Of a stretch of 64,000 nt of DNA, positions 41,540-50,057 are shown piece after piece; positions within the stretch are counted from its first letter, which is position 1, and the number at the start of each line of letters is the position of its first letter. The stretch comes from Gemmatimonadota bacterium (GTDB taxonomy: Bacteria; Gemmatimonadota; Gemmatimonadetes; Longimicrobiales; Gaopeijiaceae). A program made the position numbers and the translations under genes. Location of the stretch: contig JAPPGF010000007.1 of assembly GCA_028875075.1 (NCBI GenBank), positions 124,001 to 188,000 on the forward strand, given 5' to 3'. The notes under the pieces are model-generated. The model did not search any database. It saw only the letters and a program-made list of their open reading frames with translations, and had not been told where the DNA came from.

Positions 41540-43168
41540 TCAGTCCAGCAGCTCCAGATCCAGTTCTGTTACCGCCCGCTCCAAGGCGGGTTCCTTCGCC
41601 AACAGCTCGCGCAGGCGACCCTCGCGCACGCTCTCGAGCGTGACGCGCGCGGCACCCTCCGCGGGAGCCTCGGCGGCCTCGAGCACGACGCTCGCGTCGC
41701 GTCCGAGCTCCTTCGAGAGGCCGGCCGCGAGCTTCCCGCGATGGGCGCCCTCCCGCAGGCGGTCGAGCCCGGGACCCGCCGGCAGCCTGACGTGCACCTC
41801 CCCGCCCGCCCCCTGGCTCACCGTCGCGGTCCTGAGGAAGCGGTCCATTTCGGCCGGCCACCCGCTCGCCTCCAGCATGCGCAGCCAAGCCTCGGGCACG
41901 TCGACCTGTGACGTGGACGGCCGGCCGCTCCCACCCGCCGGCGGGCGCGCCGCGGGGGGGGCGCCGGGAGAGGCTTCGGAGCCCGCCCCTGGGCGCCCAC
42001 CGCCCACGGCCCGGAGCAGCTCCTCCAGGTCCACCGTCCGGTCCAGGTACGTGAAGCGCAGGAGTAGCATCTCGACCAGCAGCCGCGGGTTGCCGCTGCG
42101 CCGCAAGCTGCCGTCCACCTCCAGCTCGGACGCCATCGCGAGCATGCGGGCCAGGTCCGCCGCGTCGAACGCCTCGGCCCGGTGGCGGAACGGCTCCCGC
42201 AGATCCTCCCGCAGTTCCTGCCACTCCCCGCCCCCCAATCGGAGGCGGAGCAGCGCGCGCAGCACGTCGACCAGCCCGTGGTAGAACTCGACCAGATCGT
42301 GGCCGTCGTCTAGCAGCCGCTCCACGTGGCCGAACACCTCGCCGTGGCGCGCGCCCGCAACCACGTCCAGCAGCTCCAGATAGCGCTCGTCGTCGACGAG
42401 GCCGAGCACGCGGCGAGCCGCCTCGGCGTCGATCTCGCCGCCCGTCAGGGCAAGCACCTGGTCCAGCAGGGACAGCCCGTCGCGCATGCCGCCGTCGGCC
42501 TTCCTGGCGATCAGGCGCAGCGCGTCCTCGTCCGCCGCGACCCCCTCGCTCTCCAGCACGCTCTCGAGTCGGCACATGATGTCGGCCACCGCCATGCGGT
42601 GGAAATCGAAGCGCTGGCAACGCGAGAGGACGGGCGCCGCCGACTGCTGGATCCTGAGCGGCTCGGTCGTGGCGAACACGAAGATCACGCGCGGCGGCGG
42701 CTCCTCAAGGATCTTGAGCAGCGCGTTCCAGGCCTCGCGGGTGAGCATGTGCGCTTCGTCGACGATGTAGATCTTGTAGCTGACCTCGTCCGACGGAGCG
42801 TACATCGCCCGCTCGCGGAGCTCGCGGGCGTCGTCGACCCCGCGGTTGGACGCCGCGTCGATCTCGACGACGTCGAGCGCCGTCTGTCCGGCCCAGATGC
42901 GTTCACAGCTCTCGCACCGCCCGCACGGCTCGCCCTCCTCCGTGCGGCTGGGGCAGTTGAGCGCCATGGCCAGGACGCGCGCGAGGGTCGTCTTCCCCAC
43001 GCCGCGCGGCCCGCAGAAGAGGTACGCGTGCCCGACCCGTGCCCCCGCGACCGCCCGCCGGAGCGTCTCCGAGACGTGCTGCTGCGTCGCCACGTCGGAG
43101 AAACGGCGGGGCCGGTACTTGCGGGCGAGAGCCTGGTGCGCCACGGGTCCGCGGGTCGGGGGGATCAA
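41540..43168 (-). CDS. dnaX: DNA polymerase III subunit gamma/tau
   Basis: A 542-residue clamp-loader ATPase. AAA+ motifs: YLFCGPRGVGKTTLARVLAM (Walker A), zinc module CPSRTEEGEPCGRCESCERI, Walker B in YKIYIVDEAHMLTREAWNAL, sensor 1 VIFVFATTEPLRI and SRC motif in VLSRCQRFDF. Domain III is helical to about 370; a Pro/Gly-rich linker near 375-405 is followed by a tau-like C-terminal domain. No programmed-frameshift slippery sequence was identified. Confidence 0.96.
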   Translation of the reverse strand: MIPPTRGPVAHQALARKYRPRRFSDVATQQHVSETLRRAVAGARVGHAYLFCGPRGVGKTTLARVLAMALNCPSRTEEGEPCGRCESCERIWAGQTALDVVEIDAASNRGVDDARELRERAMYAPSDEVSYKIYIVDEAHMLTREAWNALLKILEEPPPRVIFVFATTEPLRIQQSAAPVLSRCQRFDFHRMAVADIMCRLESVLESEGVAADEDALRLIARKADGGMRDGLSLLDQVLALTGGEIDAEAARRVLGLVDDERYLELLDVVAGARHGEVFGHVERLLDDGHDLVEFYHGLVDVLRALLRLRLGGGEWQELREDLREPFRHRAEAFDAADLARMLAMASELEVDGSLRRSGNPRLLVEMLLLRFTYLDRTVDLEELLRAVGGGRPGAGSEASPGAPPAARPPAGGSGRPSTSQVDVPEAWLRMLEASGWPAEMDRFLRTATVSQGAGGEVHVRLPAGPGLDRLREGAHRGKLAAGLSKELGRDASVVLEAAEAPAEGAARVTLESVREGRLRELLAKEPALERAVTELDLELLD

Positions 43169-43216
43169 AGCTCAAGGCCGCCCGACACCCCGCGCGGCGC
43201 CCTGCGGCCTCGAAGA

Positions 43217-43315
43217 TGCCCCAGGCTACCCGCAGCAACGATCACCGCACTTACCGCTGCTACCTGCGGGGTCCTGACGGGATTCGTGGGCTTTCATCCT
43301 GTGGACCTGGGGCAC
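43217..43315 (-). ncRNA. ffs: signal recognition particle RNA (4.5S, bacterial small type)
   Basis: About 98 bases between smc and dnaX, a frequent place for ffs. Ends TGCCCCAGG and CCTGGGGCA pair perfectly. The conserved Ffh-binding core is present: CGAATCCCGTCAGGACC on the 5' side and GGTAGCAGCGGTAAG on the 3' side. The apical loop between ACC and GGT is CCGCA (5 bases) where the family has the tetraloop GGAA. A promoter is positioned to start exactly at the first paired base. Downstream a GGCCGC/GCGGCC hairpin (43176-43209) could end it, without a strong U-tract. SRP RNA guides Ffh and FtsY in membrane protein targeting. Confidence 0.8.
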
Positions 43316-43321
43316 ACGCTA

Positions 43322-43350
43322 AAGCTATCCGAGGGGCCGGGGGGGAGCAA
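43322..43350 (-). promoter_or_regulatory. promoter of the SRP RNA gene
   Basis: On the minus strand TTGCTC (43350-43345), 17-base spacer, TAGCTT (43327-43322). The -10 box ends 6-8 bases before the first base of the SRP RNA stem, as expected for a stable RNA. Confidence 0.65.
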
Positions 43351-43383
43351 CCGTGACGGCGGCCCAGCCTCCCGCGCGCCTCC

Positions 43384-46300
43384 CTAGGCCGCGGTCCCGC
43401 GTGCGCTCTCCAGCGCGTCCTCAAGCCGGACGCCCACGATGCTGCTCACGCCCGCCTCTTCCATGGTGACACCGTAGATCCAGTCGGCGGCCTCGATGGT
43501 GCTCGGGTTGTGGGTGATCACGACGAACTGCGTGTCCTTCTTGAACTCCTCGAGCAGCCGGACGAAGCGTCCGATGTTGTTGTCGTCCAGAGGCGCGTCT
43601 ACCTCGTCCAGCACGCAGAACGGGCTCGGCTTGACCAGGTATATGGCGAACAGCAGCGAGAGCGCCGTGAGCGCGCGCTCTCCGCCGGACAGCAGATCGA
43701 TCCGCTGCGTCTTCTTCCCGCCGGGCGACGCATGGATCTCGACCGGCGCCTCGAGGGGATCCTCCCCCTCGGCCAGCCGTATGTCGGCCTCCCCTCCCTC
43801 GAACAGGCGGCGGTGGACGATGCGGAAGTTCTCCCGAATCCGTTCGAAGGTCTCCGTGAACAGCCTGTTCGCCGTGACGTTGATGTGCCGGATGGCGGAC
43901 CTCAGGTCGTCGCAGGCGGCCGCCAGGTCGTCGCGCTGCTCGGACAGGAAGGCGAGCCGGGCGCCCTCCTCCTCGTGCTCCTCCACGGCCAGCATGTTGA
44001 CGGGCTCGAGCCGCTCGGTTGTGGCGATGATCTCGCGCAGGTCCTTGCGGAGCGTCTCCGGATCCCCGTCGACCGGCTCGGCTTCGTCGAGGAGGCGCTT
44101 CAGCGGGCGGCCCCATTCCGCTTCCAGCCGGTCCCTGATCCGGGCCACCTGGGCGGCCAGCTCCTGGCGCTCCAGCTCGAGCCCGTGCACTCGCTCGACG
44201 CCCTCGCGTTCGGCCGCGCGGGCGGCCCTCGCCCTGGCTGCGGCCGCCTCGACGCCACTCGCCACGTCCCGCAGCGTCTCCTCGCACCGCGCGAGCTCGG
44301 CTTCGGCTTCGCCGCGCTCCCGAAACAGGCGCTCTGTCGCGTCGGCGCCTTCCTCGCGCAGCTGGCCCACCCGAGCCAGCTCCTCGGCGAGCGAGCGCTC
44401 CTCCCCGTCCAGTGATTCGAGCTTCGCCTGCGCTCCGGCCCGCTGAGCCCGCGCGGCCTCGAGCCGTTCCCGCACGCGGCCCAGCTCGCCGTCCAGTCGG
44501 GCCTCCTCCACGGCCCGGGCCGACTCTTCGGCGCGTGCAGCTTCCCACTCCTCCTGCACCCCCTCGAGTAGCCCGTGCGCGTCGGCTCGCTCCTCCTGCA
44601 GCTTCGCCTCCTCGAGCTCGAGGGCGGAGCGGGCCGCGCGCGCCTCGGCGGCGTCCTCCTCCGCGCGGGAGCGGGCCGCCAGCGCGTCCTCGATCTGCCG
44701 CGCGAGCTCGTCGCGGAGCCCCTGCAAGCGGGCCTCCCGGTCCGACTGCGCGGCCACTTCCGCGTCCGCTCGACGGAGCTCGTCCTCCGCCGCCCGCAGC
44801 CCCGCGCGCTCGCGCTCGAGCGCCTCCTCGGCAGCGCTCACCAGAGCCATGGCGTCGTCCAGGGCCGCACGGGCGGCGTCCGCGCGGGCGCGCGCCCGAT
44901 CGGCCTCGGCACCGAGAGAGCACAGGCGCTCGCGGCGCTCCAGGACGCCCGAGGCGCTCGACGGATTGCCGACCCGCACCACGCCCTGCAAATCGCGGGC
45001 CCAGCCGGAGCGGGCGAGGAGCGGCCCCTCGCCCTCGAGAGGCGCTCCGTCCTCGATCAGGTCGACGTCGCCCAGCAGCGCCCGCACCCAGGGCGCGCCG
45101 GCCCCGACCGCTTCGATCGCCCGGAGCAGCGTTCCCGTCCGGCCCTCGGGCGCGCCGTCCAGCGGGAGCAGGAGCAGTCCGCCGCCTTGGCCCCACTCGT
45201 CGTGGAACCAGGCGCGCAGGCGCTCCGCCGCCCCGAGGTTCCGCACGACCAGTGCGCGCGCCAGCGGGCCCAGGTAGGCCTCCACGGCCGCGGCGAGTCC
45301 GCCCGGAGCGCGCACGAAGTCGACCAGGACACCCAGGACGTCGGCCTCCTGCAGCGACAGCGCGGCCCGCACGACGGGCTCCAAGCCCTCGCGGTCGCGC
45401 TCCATGGCCTCGAGGGCTTCCAGCTGCGCGGCGAGAGCCGTGGCCCGGCCGCCCGCAGCCAGCTCTCCCCCGCGGGCCTCGTCGGCACCGGAGCGGGCCC
45501 GCTTGAGCGCCTGGAGCGCGACCGTGACGCTCTCGCCGCCCGCCAGGACGCGGCCGGCGAGCTGCCGGCGGCGCTCGGCGAATAGGTCCCCCTGGGATCC
45601 GAGGTCGTCGAGCTGGAGCCGGGCGTCGGCGAGCTCGGCCTCGAACCGCTCTAGGCGCCGGCCCAGCTCCTGGGCCCGCGCGTCCAGAGCCAGGGCGTCG
45701 CCCTCGAGCTGCGCGCCGCTCCGCGCGACCTCGCGCTCGCGGCCTTGAACGCCCTCGAGCGCCTCGCGGGCCCGCGCGAGGCGCTGGCGGACCTCGTCGG
45801 CGCGATCGCGGCAAGCGGCGAGCGCGGCCCGGGCTTCCTCCACGGCCTGCTCGAGCCGCCGGGCCTCCGCGCCCAAGCCGCGGGCCTCCTCGCCCAGGCG
45901 CTCAACCTGCGCCCCGGCTCCCTCCCGTTCCTCCGCGATCGCGCCCGTCCGGCGCTCGGCGTGCGTCGCGCGCTCGGCGGCGACCGCTAGGTCGCGCTCC
46001 CACGTGCTCAACTGTCCGCGCACCCGCTCCAGTCGCCCGACCGCGTCGCTCCGCGCCCGCTCGGCGTCGAGCTGGCGCACGCGGAGCGACTCAAGCTCGG
46101 CCTCCGCCGCCCTCAGCTGGGCGACCACGCCCTGCCCGGACCGGGCGCCGCCCGCGAGTTCCTTCTCGACTCCGGCCAAGCGCCCCGTCAGCTCTTCCAG
46201 CTGGCCCGCGACCACGGCCACCTCGACGTCGCGGCGGCGCGCGCGGAGCGACAGGTAGCGTTCGGCCCTGCCTTTCTGGCGAGCCAGGGAGCGCACCTTG

Positions 46301-46899
46301 GTCTGCACCTCGGCAATCACGTCGTCGAGCCGCTCAAGATCGGACTCCGCGCGCTCAAGCCTGCGCTGCGCCGTCTTTCTGCGGTCCTTGTACTTGCCGA
46401 TCCCTGCGGCCTCCTCGAACAGCCCGCGCCGTTCCTCGGCGCGGTCCGAGAGGATCACGTCGATCATCTTGTTCTCGATGAGACTGTAGGCGTGCGCCCC
46501 GAGGCCGGTATCGCGGCACAGGTCCACGACGTCCTTCAGTCGGCAGAGCGCGCGATTGATGGAGTAGTCGCTGCCGCCGTCCCGGTAGACGATCCGCCCG
46601 ATCTCCACCTCTTCGAAGGGAACCGGCAGAAGCCCGTCCTCGTTGGTCACCATAAGGTGGACGGAGCTCCGGTTGACCGGGTGCCGGATCGCACTCCCTT
46701 GGAAGATCACCTCCTCCATCTTGGCACCGCGGATCGCCGCGGGGCGCTGTTCGCCCAGGACCCACCGGATGGCGTCGCTGATGTTCGACTTGCCGCAACC
46801 GTTGGGTCCGACGATCGCCGTGATGCCCTCGTGGAAGCGGATCTCCGTCGTGTCCGCGAACGACTTGAATCCGTGGACGCGGAGCCCGGTGAGCTTCAT
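43384..46899 (-). CDS. smc: chromosome segregation protein SMC
   Basis: 1171 residues from the ATG at 46899 (MKLTGLRVHGFKSFADTTEI); an ATG at 46932 adds 11 residues without homology. Condensin ATPase. N-terminal head: Walker A AIVGPNGCGKSNISDAIRWV and Q-loop VLGEQRP. Two long coiled coils flank the hinge (about 500-650, including LGVLVDFVRAPGGLAAAVEA). C-terminal head: signature LLSGGERALTALSLLFAIYL, Walker B PFCVLDEVDAPLDDNNIGRF and D-loop. The coiled coils are Ala/Arg/Glu-rich with long heptad runs. scpA and scpB are not in the window. Confidence 0.97.
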   Translation of the reverse strand: MKLTGLRVHGFKSFADTTEIRFHEGITAIVGPNGCGKSNISDAIRWVLGEQRPAAIRGAKMEEVIFQGSAIRHPVNRSSVHLMVTNEDGLLPVPFEEVEIGRIVYRDGGSDYSINRALCRLKDVVDLCRDTGLGAHAYSLIENKMIDVILSDRAEERRGLFEEAAGIGKYKDRRKTAQRRLERAESDLERLDDVIAEVQTKVRSLARQKGRAERYLSLRARRRDVEVAVVAGQLEELTGRLAGVEKELAGGARSGQGVVAQLRAAEAELESLRVRQLDAERARSDAVGRLERVRGQLSTWERDLAVAAERATHAERRTGAIAEEREGAGAQVERLGEEARGLGAEARRLEQAVEEARAALAACRDRADEVRQRLARAREALEGVQGREREVARSGAQLEGDALALDARAQELGRRLERFEAELADARLQLDDLGSQGDLFAERRRQLAGRVLAGGESVTVALQALKRARSGADEARGGELAAGGRATALAAQLEALEAMERDREGLEPVVRAALSLQEADVLGVLVDFVRAPGGLAAAVEAYLGPLARALVVRNLGAAERLRAWFHDEWGQGGGLLLLPLDGAPEGRTGTLLRAIEAVGAGAPWVRALLGDVDLIEDGAPLEGEGPLLARSGWARDLQGVVRVGNPSSASGVLERRERLCSLGAEADRARARADAARAALDDAMALVSAAEEALERERAGLRAAEDELRRADAEVAAQSDREARLQGLRDELARQIEDALAARSRAEEDAAEARAARSALELEEAKLQEERADAHGLLEGVQEEWEAARAEESARAVEEARLDGELGRVRERLEAARAQRAGAQAKLESLDGEERSLAEELARVGQLREEGADATERLFRERGEAEAELARCEETLRDVASGVEAAAARARAARAAEREGVERVHGLELERQELAAQVARIRDRLEAEWGRPLKRLLDEAEPVDGDPETLRKDLREIIATTERLEPVNMLAVEEHEEEGARLAFLSEQRDDLAAACDDLRSAIRHINVTANRLFTETFERIRENFRIVHRRLFEGGEADIRLAEGEDPLEAPVEIHASPGGKKTQRIDLLSGGERALTALSLLFAIYLVKPSPFCVLDEVDAPLDDNNIGRFVRLLEEFKKDTQFVVITHNPSTIEAADWIYGVTMEEAGVSSIVGVRLEDALESARGTAA

Positions 46900-47058
46900 G
46901 CGGCGCCGTAGCCGGGGCGCGTGGCCGGGCACCGCCGCCTCCGGTCCCGCCGAGCCGGAGAGGGTGCGAGCCGGGCGGCGGGGACGCAGCCGTTCCCGCC
47001 CGACCGTGGAGCCGTCGCGACTACCGGCAAGACCCGTTCATCCCGAAACGCCTCGTCT

Positions 47059-47976
47059 TCATCTGAACGTGGCCAGCCACTCGCTGAACCCAGGGACTTG
47101 GATGATCTCAAGCCACGTGAGCACCGCGAGCGCGGCCGCCCCTGCTGCGACGAGCACCGAGATCGCGACGGCGCGGCGCCCCTGGAGCAGCGACGGGGTG
47201 GGCTCCGGAAGCACGCTGATGCGTCGGGGGCGGGGCGACCACACCGGGCGGGTGGGCGCCTTGTCCTCCTCGCTGCCTTCCAGGTCCCCACCGACTTCTG
47301 CGGCGGCCTGCTCTGTCCCTTGGCCGTCCGCGCGGGCCCCACGGCCCGGAGCCTCCTCCCGCTCGACGCCGGCCGCGCTCCCCGAGGGGAGGAGCACCGC
47401 CCGGAGCCTCGGCCCCAGCCCCCGTTCGAACGCTCCGTTCCGGTCCCCAGCCGAGCCCGCAAGCAGCAGCACGTCGCTTGCCCGCGCGAGCAGCGCCTCG
47501 CCCCCCGGCAGCTCCGCCGGCAGGAAGACGACCAGCGTCGCGCCCTGCCGCGCGCAGTCCTTCGCGACCCCCGCCCAGCACTCACTCGAGGCGATGGCCT
47601 CGGGGCGGGCCGTGGCTGTGCCGGCGGACAGGAACAGGAAGCGCCCGTCCGGGGCCCGCTGCGCGATCCTCTCGATCGAGCTGCCGAACAGGAGGGCGTC
47701 GCTCACCCCCTCGCCCAGACCGACGCCAACAACGCGGTCGAGCCTCGGACGCTCGAGCGCCAAGTCCACGAGCAGGACCGGCCGGCCTTGGTCCGTCCAC
47801 CCAGAGGCGAGCCCCGCGGCGGCACGCTCGGCCCACCCGTCCTCGCGGCCGGCGGCCGCCGCCAGCAGCACCACAAGCGCCTCTCCGTCGTCCGCGCCCG
47901 GCAGCGCCGGCACGGGTGAGAGCCCGGGATCGAAGAGCTCGGGCTCGGGGACGTGCGGCTCACCGGGCCGTTCCAT
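47059..47976 (-). CDS. degenerate CpsD/ParA-like protein with C-terminal membrane helix
   Basis: 305 residues from the ATG at 47976; the frame is open to 48084. The order of segments follows tyrosine-autokinase/ParA-type ATPases: a strand and loop VVLLAAAAGREDGWAERAAA where Walker A should be, but without GKS/T; then PVLLVDLALERPRLDRVVGV (Walker A'-like, Asp kept) and GVSDALLFGSSIERIAQRAP. A disordered acidic stretch is followed by one membrane helix (VAISVLVAAGAAALAVLTWL) near the end. ATP binding seems lost. A structural or scaffold role in envelope or polysaccharide export is possible, but this is inference. Confidence 0.55.
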   Translation of the reverse strand: MERPGEPHVPEPELFDPGLSPVPALPGADDGEALVVLLAAAAGREDGWAERAAAGLASGWTDQGRPVLLVDLALERPRLDRVVGVGLGEGVSDALLFGSSIERIAQRAPDGRFLFLSAGTATARPEAIASSECWAGVAKDCARQGATLVVFLPAELPGGEALLARASDVLLLAGSAGDRNGAFERGLGPRLRAVLLPSGSAAGVEREEAPGRGARADGQGTEQAAAEVGGDLEGSEEDKAPTRPVWSPRPRRISVLPEPTPSLLQGRRAVAISVLVAAGAAALAVLTWLEIIQVPGFSEWLATFR

Positions 47977-48136
47977 GGGCGCGTCCGCAGGATGCTCGGA
48001 GTGGGTGGTCGGCCGAGGCCGCGACCGTGGGCCGGCGGGCCGCCTCGGCGGCTGGCGTGCTCGTGCAGCGGACCGGCCCAGCACGCGGCACCGGCCGGTC
48101 CCGGCGAACTTAAGCGGGCGGCGGCGTGCGGTGCAA

Positions 48137-48523
48137 TCAGTCGGGCGGGCGGGGGCTGTCCTCCAAGTCGATCCGGGCGGCGTCTCCCCACAGATCCTCG
48201 AGCCGGTAGAAGGCGCGGGTCTGGGGATGGAAGATATGCACGACGAAATCGATGTAGTCGATCAGCACCCAGAGGCCGCCCCGGAATCCCTCCACGTGGC
48301 CCGGGCGAACCCCTTCTTTCTTGAGCTCCTCGATGATGTGCTCGGCCACGGACCGCACCTGGATGTCCGAGGTTCCGCTGCCGAGGAGGAAATAGTCGGC
48401 CGCGCTCGAGATGCCCCTCAGGTCGAGTGCCACGAGCTCCTGCGCCTTCCGCTCCATGGCAAGCTCGGCCGCGCGCGCCACCTCGGCGGGCAACTCGAAC
48501 GCCGCCCCGGACACCTCCTTCAC
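48137..48523 (-). CDS. rsfS: ribosomal silencing factor RsfS
   Basis: 128 residues of the Iojap family, which binds uL14 and blocks subunit joining in starvation. Family motifs: AQELVALDLRGISSAADYFL-type stretch (residues about 27-46), SGTSDIQVRSVAEHIIEELK, GFRGGLWVLIDYIDFVVHIF and FYRLEDLWGDA. It overlaps rplI by 4 bases. Confidence 0.95.
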   Translation of the reverse strand: MKEVSGAAFELPAEVARAAELAMERKAQELVALDLRGISSAADYFLLGSGTSDIQVRSVAEHIIEELKKEGVRPGHVEGFRGGLWVLIDYIDFVVHIFHPQTRAFYRLEDLWGDAARIDLEDSPRPPD

Positions 48524-48972
48524 TCCTCCGGCTCGATCCGCACCTCGACGTTCACGGCCACGTCTGCGTGGAGCCTGAGCGCCACGGTGAACTCGCCGAG
48601 CTGCTTGAGCGGCTCCTCGAGATTGACCGAGCGGCGGTCAACCTCGAAGTCCAGGCCGAGCTCGTTCAGTCGATCCGCGACGTCCGCGTTCGTGACGGAC
48701 CCGAAGAGCTTGCCCTCCTCGCCCGCACGCGCCCGAAAGAGGAGCACCTTGCCCTCAAGCTGCGACGCCCGGCGCCTGGCCTCCAGGTAGTCCCGGCGCG
48801 CGCGCTCCTCCGCCCGCCTCCGCTCCTCCTCAAGCCGGCGTACGTTCGCCGGGCTCGCAAGATAGGCCAGTCCCTGCGGGATCAGATAGTTGCGGGCGTA
48901 GCCGGGCTTGACGTCCACGATGTCGCCCGCCGCACCCAGGTTGGACATGTCCCCCCTCAGGATCACCTTCAT
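48520..48972 (-). CDS. rplI: ribosomal protein bL9
   Basis: A 150-residue 50S protein. N-terminal domain MKVILRGDMSNLGAAGDIVD and VKPGYARNYLIPQGLAYLAS is unmistakable; the connecting helix is Arg/Glu-rich, and the C-terminal domain has GKLFGSVTNADVADRLNELG. Placement after the bS6-bS18 gene and the DUF2232-like gene is the usual order. Confidence 0.97.
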   Translation of the reverse strand: MKVILRGDMSNLGAAGDIVDVKPGYARNYLIPQGLAYLASPANVRRLEEERRRAEERARRDYLEARRRASQLEGKVLLFRARAGEEGKLFGSVTNADVADRLNELGLDFEVDRRSVNLEEPLKQLGEFTVALRLHADVAVNVEVRIEPEE

Positions 48973-49080
48973 CTCTTCGCTCCCTTGATCGTGCCCCGGA
49001 TCCGAATCGCGGCGGGCCTGTGAGCGGACGGGCCCCGCCGCGCCTCAGCCCCTACCCGGGCGTGTTTGCAGTTCGGCACC

Positions 49081-50034
49081 TCACGCCGTGGACGCGCGTG
49101 CGCGTCCGCGAAGATCCAGCCACGTGTCGCCCAGGCCGACCACCAGCGCGCCGACGAGTACGACGGGCGCCGCCAGCAGCAGCGCCAGGACCAGCAGCCC
49201 GAGCGTGAACGGCGAGCGCCCGCCTCCGAAGAACTTCACCACAGCCGCGCCGCGAAGCGCGTACAGGGCGCCCATGAACGCCGCGGCGTTCGCTCCCGCG
49301 CGCCGCGCGCCGTCGCCGACGTCGAACAGCGTCAGCGACAGCCCGGCGATGAACAGCCACACCAGATGATCGTTGAAACGGAACTCACGGAGCGGCCGCA
49401 GGCCAGAGTCGTTGTCGTGGCCGACTCTCACGTAGACCCACCACGCGACGCCGAGGCCGGCGAGCGACCCCAGGGTCGCGAGCGCGGGAAAAAACTCCGC
49501 CTGGAGCTCGCCCAGACCGTACAGCGTGTTCACGACCGCGGGCGTGAGGGATTCGCTGTCCGGCGCGGCCTGGGCGGCGCCGAGAAGCCAGGCCCACCAG
49601 GCGCGTACACGCTCGGTGACCTGCCAGTCCAGGAGCTCCCACCCCCCGACGCGGTCCCCTACCATGGCCGCCAGCACGAGTGCCGCCCCCGCGACGGCCC
49701 CGAGCCCTCGGGGCAGGAAGCGCGAGGCGGGCCAACGCAGGGTGAGCGCCACGAACCAGCCGGCCACGAGCACGGCCCAGCCGAACTCCGTCCACCAGAG
49801 GCCGTCACGCTCCGCCGTGAGGGCGGTTGCCAACATCAAGGCGCCCACGGCGTACGCCGGCCAGCGCCTCGCCGGGAGAACGACCGCCATCAGCCCGTAC
49901 GGCACGGCGATCAACACGCTCGGGTGCGCGACCGCCGTGGCGGCGGAGCTCACGACGAGGAAGAGCCCCGCCGCGCGAAGCCAGCCGCGTTCCCCGGTCC
50001 ACCGGCGGGGCGCGCCGGAGGCCGTCCCGTCCAC
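49081..50034 (-). CDS. DUF2232-like multi-pass membrane protein
   Basis: 317 residues with about eight hydrophobic segments, e.g. WLRAAGLFLVVSSAATAVAH, WAVLVAGWFVALTLRWPASR, LATLGSLAGLGVAWWVYVRV, LVWLFIAGLSLTLFDVGDGA and PFTLGLLVLALLLAAPVVLV. The motif NDHLVWLFIAGLSLTL with FMGALYALRGAAVVKF fits the DUF2232/YybS family, which sits next to rplI and rpsR in many bacteria and has no known function. It starts 23 bases after the bS6-bS18 gene. Confidence 0.75.
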   Translation of the reverse strand: MDGTASGAPRRWTGERGWLRAAGLFLVVSSAATAVAHPSVLIAVPYGLMAVVLPARRWPAYAVGALMLATALTAERDGLWWTEFGWAVLVAGWFVALTLRWPASRFLPRGLGAVAGAALVLAAMVGDRVGGWELLDWQVTERVRAWWAWLLGAAQAAPDSESLTPAVVNTLYGLGELQAEFFPALATLGSLAGLGVAWWVYVRVGHDNDSGLRPLREFRFNDHLVWLFIAGLSLTLFDVGDGARRAGANAAAFMGALYALRGAAVVKFFGGGRSPFTLGLLVLALLLAAPVVLVGALVVGLGDTWLDLRGRARASTA

Positions 50035-50057
50035 CGAGTCCGTGCCGCCGGCTCCGC

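Noticed and set aside
41469-42620. Upstream extension of the ybaB frame
   Set aside because: It lies out of frame within dnaX; the YbaB family start is at 41468.
43421-45814. 797-codon open frame inside smc
   Set aside because: An out-of-frame shadow of the smc coiled-coil region, composed almost entirely of Arg, Gly, Ala and Pro.
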